The position numbers and the translations under genes are program-made. Source: an uncultured Schlesneria sp. (GTDB lineage: Bacteria; Planctomycetota; Planctomycetia; Planctomycetales; Planctomycetaceae). From it: a DNA stretch of 39,595 nucleotides. The notes beneath the pieces were generated by a model, which searched no databases, was not told the origin of the DNA, and worked only from the letters and a program-made list of their open reading frames with translations. Positions 33,667-39,595 of the stretch are shown here, one piece after another (within the stretch, counting starts at the first letter, position 1; each line of letters opens with the position of its first letter). The stretch covers positions 1 to 39,595 of the forward strand of contig CAIULL010000112.1 of NCBI GenBank assembly GCA_903899985.1. The letters run 5' to 3'.

Positions 33667-36141
33667 ATGTCGCTCCGAGATTTTTTGATTTTGTTCGTCG
33701 CCGTACTCAGCCTGACGAACAATTTATTCGGTGCCGACCCGTTTACGATTGCGCCTGCTGAAATCGCGATAAATGGGAAATTCGACCAGACTCAACTTCT
33801 TGTGACAGCATCAGCAGGTGAGCGAGGTCCCTCATCGGCCGAGGATTGCACTCGTAAAGCCAGTTTTACTTCTTCGAACGATCAGGTGGCTGTTGTCTCG
33901 GCGACAGGTCGAGTTTTCCCGCGTGGTGACGGAACTGCGGAAATCTCGGTCAAAGTCGGCGATATTATTCAGACCGTAAAAGTCGCGGTGTCGGGAGTTG
34001 TCGCGGAACCCATCGTTGATTACCTCGAACAGGTACGCCCGGTTCTCTACAAGGCAGGCTGCAATATGGGGGCCTGTCATGCCGCACAGCATGGACAAGG
34101 CGGCTTTAAACTTAGCGTGTTCGGTTTCGACACTGGTGCCGATCGAGCAGCGATGGCCCGCGAAGTCCTTGGCCGACGAATCAATCAAATTAATCCGACC
34201 GAAAGCCTGTTGCTCCGAAAACCGACGATGCAGGTTCCACACAGCGGAGGACGCCGGCTGGAAGTCGGGTCCCCCGATTACGAACTGCTCTCCGCCTGGA
34301 TTCGTGCTGGGGCTCCCGGCCCCGCAACGGAACGTCCGATTTCCAAACTGGTCGTGACCCCCAATCACCGGCTTGGCGAACCGGGCCTGACGCAACAACT
34401 GCGAGTCGACGTCGTCTATGCCGACGGAACTTCGCGAGATGTCACTGCCTGGGCGAAATTCGATTCCATGGACGAGGGACTGGTCAGTGTCTCACGTGAT
34501 GGATACTGCACGGTGTCGGGTCGTGGTCAGGCGGCGGTCATGGTTCGATTTGAAGGCCAGGCTGATATCGCCATGTTTGTCATTCCTTATGGACCACCCG
34601 CCCGCCTCGACGGCTGGGTCGATAACAATTTCATCGACACACTCGCCGCGACCAAATTTCGAGAACTCGGCATTGAACCATCACCCCTTTGCGACGACAC
34701 CACGTTCTTGCGACGAGTCTTCCTCGATGCCACCGGAACTCTGCCGACGCGTGACGAAATCAATGAATTCCTGGCCAGTGCACAGTCGGGCGCTTCTGTT
34801 GTTGATCGACGAACAGCCTGGATCGATCGAGTGCTCGGGCTGGCCGATTCGCCCAGCAAAGGACTCTATAACGAACGTTACGCCGCCTACTGGACGCTGA
34901 AGTGGTCGGACCTGATTCGCAACAACAGTCGCGACCTGCAGGAAACGGGCATGTGGGCGCTGCATAACTGGATCAAGGGTGCCTTCCGCGAGAACCTTTC
35001 CTTCGACAAGTTCGTCTCTCAGCTCGTCCAGGGAAAAGGGTCAAGCTTTTCGAACGGACCCGCCAACTATTTTATCGTCAACAACACTCCGCAGATTCTG
35101 GCCGAATCGACATCTCAGCTATTTCTGGGAACGCGTCTGACGTGTGCACAGTGCCACCATCATCCGTTCGAGAAATACAGTCAGGACGACTACTACAGCT
35201 TTGCCGCATTCTTCGCCCGGACCGGGCTGAAGTCGAGTCAGGAATTCGGCCTGTTTGGGGGCGAGCGAGTCGTCATCATTCGCACGGGTGGCGAAGTTTC
35301 CCAGCCCCGGACCGGCAAAATCATGCCCCCGAAACCACTCGACGCCGATCCCGTCGATCATCCGCTCGACCGCCGCATCGCGCTCGCTCAATGGATTACG
35401 TCGCCGACCAACCCGGCCTTCGCACGAGCAACCGCCAACCGATATGTCGGGTTCTTATTGGGACGAGGCCTCGTTGAGCCGGTCGATGACCTGCGTCCGA
35501 CAAATCCACCGACGAACCCTGCCATGCTTCAGGCACTGGCTGATGACTTCGTCAAGAATGGGTTTAATCTGAAGCAACTGATTCGGACGATCATGGTTTC
35601 CCGCCTGTACCAGCTCGATTCTCAACCGACGTCTGAAAACGTGGCCGACTCGCGTTTCTACAGCCACTTCGAAGTAAAACGTCTCGCTGCCGAGCCGCTG
35701 CTTGACGCCATCGACTTCGCCGCGGGAACCCAGACCAAGTTCAACAACCTGCCATTGGGGACGCGAGCGATCGAAATCCCCGACGCCGAATATCCTGACT
35801 ATTTCCTGAACACGTTCGCCAAACCACGTCGGATGAGTGTCTGTGAATGCGAGCGATCGCCGGATGCCAATCTGGCTCAAGCCCTGCACACGCTGAACGG
35901 CGACATCCTCTCCACAAAGATCGCGCTAAACACGGGCCGAGTGGAAAAATTGCTGGCGGAAAAGAAGCCGCACGCCGAGATCGTCACAGACCTCTATTTC
36001 GCAACGCTGTCCAGAGCACCCACGGCTGCAGAACTGGCCGCATCCGAACGATTGTTGACCGAATACACGTCACCAAAGGAGTGCTACGAAGATCTGCTCT
36101 GGGCACTCATTAATTCCAAGTCGTTTTTGTTTGTGCATTGA
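33667..36141 (+). CDS. exported DUF1549/DUF1553 protein with c-type heme-like motifs and BIG2-like domain
   Basis: An 824-residue planctomycete-type protein. Signal peptide LRDFLILFVAVLSLTNNLFG followed by AD; a BIG2-like Ig domain (about 30-115, SSNDQVAVVSATGRVFPRGD); a cytochrome-like motif CNMGACH (Cys132, Cys137, His138); then a second beta domain, DUF1549 (FLRRVFLDATGTLPTRDE), a CAQCHHHP motif (Cys493, Cys496, His497, a true CxxCH) and DUF1553 (PLDRRIALAQWITSPTNPAF, NRYVGFLLGRGLVEPVDDLR). The open frame extends to 33379, but AGGAG at 33654-33658 selects the ATG at 33667. Proteins of this class lie beside DUF1501 partners in many planctomycete operons; no DUF1501 gene is here. A periplasmic redox or polysaccharide-related role is usually assumed; not proven. 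Confidence 0.92.
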   Translation: MSLRDFLILFVAVLSLTNNLFGADPFTIAPAEIAINGKFDQTQLLVTASAGERGPSSAEDCTRKASFTSSNDQVAVVSATGRVFPRGDGTAEISVKVGDIIQTVKVAVSGVVAEPIVDYLEQVRPVLYKAGCNMGACHAAQHGQGGFKLSVFGFDTGADRAAMAREVLGRRINQINPTESLLLRKPTMQVPHSGGRRLEVGSPDYELLSAWIRAGAPGPATERPISKLVVTPNHRLGEPGLTQQLRVDVVYADGTSRDVTAWAKFDSMDEGLVSVSRDGYCTVSGRGQAAVMVRFEGQADIAMFVIPYGPPARLDGWVDNNFIDTLAATKFRELGIEPSPLCDDTTFLRRVFLDATGTLPTRDEINEFLASAQSGASVVDRRTAWIDRVLGLADSPSKGLYNERYAAYWTLKWSDLIRNNSRDLQETGMWALHNWIKGAFRENLSFDKFVSQLVQGKGSSFSNGPANYFIVNNTPQILAESTSQLFLGTRLTCAQCHHHPFEKYSQDDYYSFAAFFARTGLKSSQEFGLFGGERVVIIRTGGEVSQPRTGKIMPPKPLDADPVDHPLDRRIALAQWITSPTNPAFARATANRYVGFLLGRGLVEPVDDLRPTNPPTNPAMLQALADDFVKNGFNLKQLIRTIMVSRLYQLDSQPTSENVADSRFYSHFEVKRLAAEPLLDAIDFAAGTQTKFNNLPLGTRAIEIPDAEYPDYFLNTFAKPRRMSVCECERSPDANLAQALHTLNGDILSTKIALNTGRVEKLLAEKKPHAEIVTDLYFATLSRAPTAAELAASERLLTEYTSPKECYEDLLWALINSKSFLFVH

Positions 36142-36149
36142 TCAAAGAG

Positions 36150-36247
36150 GGGGTCTGGCGTTCAAATTTTCAAAATTGGCCAATCGGGCGATTTCCATGT
36201 CGCGAGACGACTTGACGGCCAATTTGGAAATTTGAACACCCGACCCC
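36150..36247. repeat. MITE-like imperfect inverted repeat
   Basis: Left arm 36150-36181 (GGGGTCTGGCGTTCAAATTT onward, ending AATTGGCC) pairs with right arm 36217-36247 (GGCCAATTTGG to CGACCCC) with a few mismatches and one indel; a 35-base centre separates them. It begins eight bases after the DUF1553 stop, so it could act as a bidirectional terminator or be a non-autonomous mobile element. Confidence 0.75.
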
Positions 36248-36289
36248 AGAACCTCACGCAAGCTATTTCACACAAAGGTTTCAACCAAA

Positions 36290-37324
36290 ATGGAATACCG
36301 TCAACTCGGTGGTTCAGGTTTCAAAGTCCCAGTCCTCAGCCTGGGGACAGGGACATTTGGTGGTGGCGGACCACTCTTTAAAGCCTGGGGTTCGACCGAC
36401 GTGGCCGAGGCGACGCGGTTGGTCGACATCTGCCTGGAATCAGGCTTGAACATGTTCGACACGGCCGATGTCTATTCCCAGGGAATGGCCGAAGAAATCC
36501 TGGGTGAAGCGATCAAAGGCCGACGCCATAAAGTCATCATTTCCACCAAGGGGACATTTCGGACCGGTCCGGGTCCCAATGACGTCGGCTCGTCCAGGCA
36601 ATATTTAATCCGAGCGGTTGATGCGAGCCTCAGTCGGCTCGGTACGGATTACATCGACCTCTATCAACTTCACGGCTTCGACGCGATCACTCCGGTCGAA
36701 GAGGTGCTCGGCACACTGAACGAACTCGTTCGAGCCGGCAAGATCCGCTACATCGGCTGTTCGAACTTTTCAGGCTGGCACCTGATGAAATCGCTCTCCG
36801 TTTCCGAGCGATACGGCCTGACAAAGTATGTTGCACATCAGGCGTACTATTCGCTGGTCGGCCGCGAATACGAATGGGAACTGATGCCATTAGCACTGGA
36901 TCAAAAAGTCGGTGCCGTCGTCTGGAGTCCACTCGGCTGGGGCCGCCTGACCGGTAAAATCCGTCGAGGCCAACCGCTACCGTCGTCCAGTCGTTTGACC
37001 AGCAAAGTCGCGTTCGACGCGGGCCCACAAATTCCGGACGAACTGCTATTCAAAGTCATCGATGCCCTGGAAGAGGTCGCGAAAGAGACTGGCAAGACGA
37101 TCCCTCAGATCGCGTTAAACTGGCTGCTTCAGCGACCAACGGTCTCCAATATCATCATCGGAGCTCGCAATGAAACTCAGTTGCAAGAAAACCTCGGCGC
37201 GGTCGGCTGGAACCTTTCCCAACAACAAGTCGCAAAACTCGACGCCGCCAGCAGTACGCCGTTGACCTACCCCAATTGGCATCAACGCGGCTTTGCCGAA
37301 CGAAACCCACCCCCAGTCAGCTAA
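36290..37324 (+). CDS. aldo/keto reductase
   Basis: A 344-residue NAD(P)H-dependent aldo/keto reductase, (beta/alpha)8 barrel, cytoplasmic. The catalytic tetrad is Asp57, Tyr62, Lys87 and His128 (FDTADVYS, ISTKG, YQLHGF). Other family motifs are the N-terminal YRQLGGSGFKVPVLSLGTGT, VRAGKIRYIGCSNFS, VAHQAYYSLVGREYE, VVWSPLGWGRLTGK and IIIGARNETQLQENL for the cofactor phosphate site. It is closest in pattern to the YajO/MgrA-like AKR subgroup. The substrate is not predictable. It stands between an upstream inverted repeat and a downstream palindromic repeat, so it is probably a single-gene unit. Confidence 0.93.
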   Translation: MEYRQLGGSGFKVPVLSLGTGTFGGGGPLFKAWGSTDVAEATRLVDICLESGLNMFDTADVYSQGMAEEILGEAIKGRRHKVIISTKGTFRTGPGPNDVGSSRQYLIRAVDASLSRLGTDYIDLYQLHGFDAITPVEEVLGTLNELVRAGKIRYIGCSNFSGWHLMKSLSVSERYGLTKYVAHQAYYSLVGREYEWELMPLALDQKVGAVVWSPLGWGRLTGKIRRGQPLPSSSRLTSKVAFDAGPQIPDELLFKVIDALEEVAKETGKTIPQIALNWLLQRPTVSNIIIGARNETQLQENLGAVGWNLSQQQVAKLDAASSTPLTYPNWHQRGFAERNPPPVS

Positions 37325-37336
37325 TGATTTTATTTC

Positions 37337-37389
37337 TTCTCGTTACCAAGCTCCAGCTTGGTAACGCAACTCTTCGAAGCTCTGCTTCG
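37337..37389 (+). repeat. dispersed palindromic repeat, copy 2
   Basis: A perfect 22-base near-palindrome TTACCAAGCT-CC-AGCTTGGTAA (37343-37364) followed by CGCAACTCTT and a second hairpin CGAAGC-TCT-GCTTCG (37375-37389). It matches copy 1 at 33443-33495 in the opposite orientation over about 53 bases. It begins 13 bases after the aldo/keto reductase stop, in a 314-base gap in which I see no gene. Confidence 0.8.
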
Positions 37390-37638
37390 CGGCCAGCAAG
37401 AACGGCAGCCAATCCAAACAGCTCAATCGCCAGGCACTCCGAAACCCGGCGTGGATTCCAGAAGCCGCAGGATCTGATGGGTACGCCGCAAGAGAATCGC
37501 TTGCGATACGTTTAATTGGATCACGCTCCTCGATAGAACCCTCGTCAGTGTTCATCAGATGCTGTTAGGCGTCCCTGCGATTCGATAGCATGACGTGCGC
37601 CGTCGTTAAGAAAACTCCATGACACAAGAGAGCGCACC

Positions 37639-38484
37639 ATGACCAGTCTGACTCTTTCCGGTTGCCTGATGGCAGTTTGTCTGTTCGTTTCCAGCCTGAC
37701 CGCTCAAGAAAAACCTGCGGACAATCCCGCCGCCAGGAAACTCGACCGCGACATCCCGAGGCACAAGGAATTCCTCAAACGAATTGAGCAAACCCAGGGC
37801 GTAGGCGATGTCATCTTTCTAGGCGATTCCATCACGAACGGTTGGGAAGGTCAAAAAGCCTGGCAGGAGTATTTCGGTGAGTTCAAGCCGGTGAACCTCG
37901 GCATCGGCGGCGACCAGACAGGTCACGTTCTCTGGCGCATTACCGACGGCCACGAACTGGATAACCTCAAGCCGAAGGCGGCGGTCATCATGATCGGCAC
38001 CAACAACATTGGTGGTCATACCGCCCCGCAGATCGCCGGCGGCATCGCGGACATCATCGAGGAACTGAAGCGTCAGAAGCCAGGCATTAAGGTTCTGCTA
38101 CTGGGCGTCTTCCCTCGCGGCGGCGCAAGCGATGCCGAGCGAAGCCTTGAACAGATCGCCGAAGGGATCAAGCCGATCAATGAGGAACTGAAGAAGGATA
38201 AGCCGGATCTCAAAGTCCTGAACGCCGCGATCCGGAAATTGGAACAAAACCGGGGAACGATTCCAGCAGCACAATTGAACAAGAAGGTCGCCGAGATCAA
38301 TGCCATCATCGCGAAGCTGGACGACGGCAAGACCGTCTTCTACAAGGACATCGGCCACGAGTTTCTCGACCAGAACGGAGGCTTGTCAGGCGAAATCATG
38401 CCGGACTACCTGCACTTGAGCGGCAAAGGCTACGAAATCTGGGGCAAAGCAATCAAAACCGATCTTGAGAAGCTGACTAAGTAG
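37639..38484 (+). CDS. secreted SGNH/GDSL hydrolase (PAF-acetylhydrolase-like)
   Basis: A 281-residue exported esterase. Signal peptide LSGCLMAVCLFVSSLTAQ. The SGNH blocks are all present: Ser64 in FLGDSITNG (block I), the Gly of LGIGGDQT (block II), Asn in IGTNN at 121-123 (block III), and Asp256 with His259 in MPDYLHLSGKGY (block V). The spacing and the VNLGIGGDQTGHVLWRITDG stretch match the platelet-activating-factor acetylhydrolase gamma-like subgroup often secreted by planctomycetes, where members deacetylate glycans. A charged insertion (about 190-225) with KK and EE helices is present. Substrate inferred only as acyl or acetyl ester. It converges with the vapC remnant. Confidence 0.93.
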   Translation: MTSLTLSGCLMAVCLFVSSLTAQEKPADNPAARKLDRDIPRHKEFLKRIEQTQGVGDVIFLGDSITNGWEGQKAWQEYFGEFKPVNLGIGGDQTGHVLWRITDGHELDNLKPKAAVIMIGTNNIGGHTAPQIAGGIADIIEELKRQKPGIKVLLLGVFPRGGASDAERSLEQIAEGIKPINEELKKDKPDLKVLNAAIRKLEQNRGTIPAAQLNKKVAEINAIIAKLDDGKTVFYKDIGHEFLDQNGGLSGEIMPDYLHLSGKGYEIWGKAIKTDLEKLTK

Positions 38485-38576
38485 GTCGAGATCCCCAAGT
38501 CTGGACCAGTCGGTGTCAAGCCACCGCACTCACAAAACCCACAATGAATGATTCGGCCTTGCCGTCTCGGACAACA

Positions 38577-38977
38577 CTACAGCTCCCAATCTTCCAATTT
38601 GAGCTTTGGAATTCGACCGAACTCTCGTGTATTGTGCGTTACCAAGATCAACTCGTACTGAAGGGCGATCGCGGCGATTTGCAAATCATGCGGGCCGATC
38701 ACCGCGCCGATTTCTTCGAGTTCATGTCGGATCACCGCGCATTTCCGCGCGCAATCATCATCGAACGGCAGCGAAATGAAAGGCTTGAGAAACATATCCA
38801 ATTTGCCGTGCTCGCGAACCGGATTGGAACTGCGTTCGGCACCGTGACGAAGCTCATACACCACGATGGAACAGAGCACGACATCGCTTGCCTTGGTTGC
38901 CTGCCAACGCTCGGCCAACCTTAAGTTGCGGCGACGCAGCAACGTAATGCACACGTTGTATCGGGGAGAAACGTCAT
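38577..38977 (-). pseudogene. vapC: vapC PIN-domain toxin, frameshifted
   Basis: The expected reading MTFL-D-TNVCI of a PIN-domain ribonuclease starts at the ATG at 38977, but one A is missing from the codon for Asn (reads GATACAACGTG where GATACAAACGTG is expected, near 38955-38957). From the ATG the frame yields only 18 codons before TAA. After the deletion the other frame continues intact with VCITLLRRRN, SDVVLCSIVVYELRHGAERS, GPHDLQIAAIALQYELILVT and HNTREFGRIP, ending KLEDWEL. The later acidic residues (Glu in YELRHG, Asp in GPHDLQ) are conserved. Start and stop positions fit a 133-residue toxin if the base is restored. It overlaps the antitoxin stop by ATGA. Either a real inactivation or a sequencing/assembly error. 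Confidence 0.8.
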
Positions 38978-39219
38978 TCGAGCGGCAGCCGTTGTTCGAA
39001 TTGACCTTGAGGGGCGCGCTCCAACTCGGGCATCGAACCCGCGACCATTTCGAAAAAAACCTTGGGCCAGCCGTTCGCGTCAACCTCGCCCGAAGGACCG
39101 ACAGACCGTACGCGGACGGTAACTGCCACGTCAGCATCGGCGACGCCGACATTGACGCTCAGGTTCAACATTCCATCCTGCGTCGTGTGCGCTCGAGTTT
39201 CTATGGTTTCAGGTAACAT
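38974..39219 (-). CDS. antitoxin of a VapBC-type pair
   Basis: An 81-residue protein starting MLPETIETRA and containing DADVAVTVRVRSVG, NGWPKVFFEMVAGSMPELER and the C-terminal PQGQFEQRLPLE. This WP..FFE..AGS...L.R.PQG.FE.R.PLE pattern is the toxin-binding tail of antitoxins that precede PIN-domain vapC genes in planctomycetes and cyanobacteria. The N-terminal beta-rich part would mediate dimerisation and operator binding. The stop overlaps the vapC start codon (ATGA), the classic translational coupling of toxin-antitoxin operons. The antitoxin appears intact while its toxin is frameshifted. Confidence 0.85.
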   Translation of the reverse strand: MLPETIETRAHTTQDGMLNLSVNVGVADADVAVTVRVRSVGPSGEVDANGWPKVFFEMVAGSMPELERAPQGQFEQRLPLE

Positions 39220-39595
39220 GTCTTGAATCTACCCGATTCATGTCCCCACATCCAGCTTAATTGCTTGGATCAACCGATGGACTCCGAAGCCCAAGGCTGC
39301 TGGTTCGGGTATAAAAAAGGGACAGGTCCAATTCATAAATGAACCTGTCCCGTAAAAGTTTAGTTCACCCCTCGGCGAGTGGCTCCATTTTTGCAGGACG
39401 ATTCGGTGTTTGCGCGAGCCTGTCCCTCATCTTCAATTACAGCCGTCAGAACACGCAGTAAAGTAGAATGTCCCTTTGTTTTCCCCCTAATATCTTCCGC
39501 GTTTTGTGCAGTTCAAAAAGACTTGATTGCATGACGCGAGCAGACTCAATCGGTATGATTGTCATGCGTCCTTACTTCGTGACGAAGGTGACGCA
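39220..39595. other. 376-base end of window: antitoxin upstream region, no gene seen
   Basis: Holds a REP-like hairpin at 39319-39351, further GTCCC-containing strings near 39420-39430 and 39465-39475, and otherwise no coding frame that I can support. The promoter and operator of the antitoxin-toxin operon should lie in the first 60-80 bases (minus strand). Confidence 0.4.
39319..39351. repeat. REP-like hairpin
   Basis: GGGACAGGT (39319-39327) pairs perfectly with ACCTGTCCC (39343-39351) around a 15-base loop; an A-run precedes it and additional TGTCCC strings follow within 130 bases. GGGACAGGT-type hairpins resemble REP units mobilised by REP-associated tyrosine transposases; none is encoded in the window. 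Confidence 0.65.

Noticed and set aside
37325-37515. Small protein encoded across the palindromic repeat after the aldo/keto reductase gene
   Set aside because: Its protein-like stretch (LGNATLRSSAS) recurs in an antisense frame of the other repeat copy at 33443-33495, showing that it derives from the repeat and is not a gene.
38977-39152. Open frame extending the vapC reading upstream to an ATG at 39152 (191 codons)
   Set aside because: Its first 60 codons are the antitoxin gene read in the wrong frame. The natural toxin start is the ATG at 38977 overlapping the antitoxin stop, so a one-base deletion explains the frame better than a fusion.

Overview
The window reads as a chromosomal segment of a planctomycete, probably Planctomycetaceae (a Schlesneria-like genus is a guess). 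The evidence is gene content: a DUF1559 pseudopilin with an H-X9-DG C-terminus, a DUF1549/DUF1553 c-type cytochrome-like protein, a BBP7 beta-barrel protein, an NPCBM protein, secreted prenyltransferase-repeat proteins and a planctomycete-style VapBC pair. Base composition is moderate and coding is dense on both strands. I saw no tRNA, rRNA or CRISPR.

Layout. 1-4 kb: the tail of a DinB-family gene, metK with a clear intrinsic terminator, a conserved hypothetical and a membrane-anchored M14-carboxypeptidase-like protein that has lost key residues. 4.1-6.1 kb: one protein joining sulfotransferase-like, glycosyltransferase-like and methyltransferase domains. 6.4-11.3 kb: a very large TIR-nSTAND1 protein with a membrane segment and a long helical-repeat C-terminus, a likely immune-type NTPase. 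11.6-13.4 kb: a lipoxygenase with all five iron ligands. 13.4-16.5 kb (minus strand): BBP7 barrel protein, Gly/Tyr-rich TPR protein and a small hypothetical. 17.0-18.0 kb: an HPr-like protein lacking the phosphorylatable histidine and a short secreted protein.

18.4-27.0 kb is the most distinctive block. A DUF1559 pseudopilin, separated by a UUCG hairpin from a lipoprotein, is followed by three multi-domain AhpD/carboxymuconolactone-decarboxylase-like proteins (two, four and two domains). In these, CxxC-bearing domains alternate with degenerate ones. An EF-hand protein with a deiodinase-like thioredoxin domain sits between the first two. At least three of these four have signal peptides, which suggests an extracytoplasmic thiol/peroxide or halogen redox cassette. 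A remnant of an ABC ATPase gene interrupts the block.

27.4-30.1 kb (minus strand): an NPCBM protein, a prenyltransferase-repeat lipoprotein and a small lipoprotein, in one likely operon. 30.5-33.3 kb: an orphan HvfC-like protein and a two-gene RloA/RloB (AbiL-type) defence module. 33.7-38.5 kb: a DUF1549/DUF1553 protein, an aldo/keto reductase and an SGNH hydrolase, interspersed with dispersed palindromic repeats. 38.6-39.2 kb: a toxin-antitoxin pair whose vapC has a one-base deletion next to its DTN motif.

TIR-STAND, RloAB and VapBC in one 33-kb stretch, with several families of intergenic inverted repeats, give the window a mixed housekeeping/accessory character.
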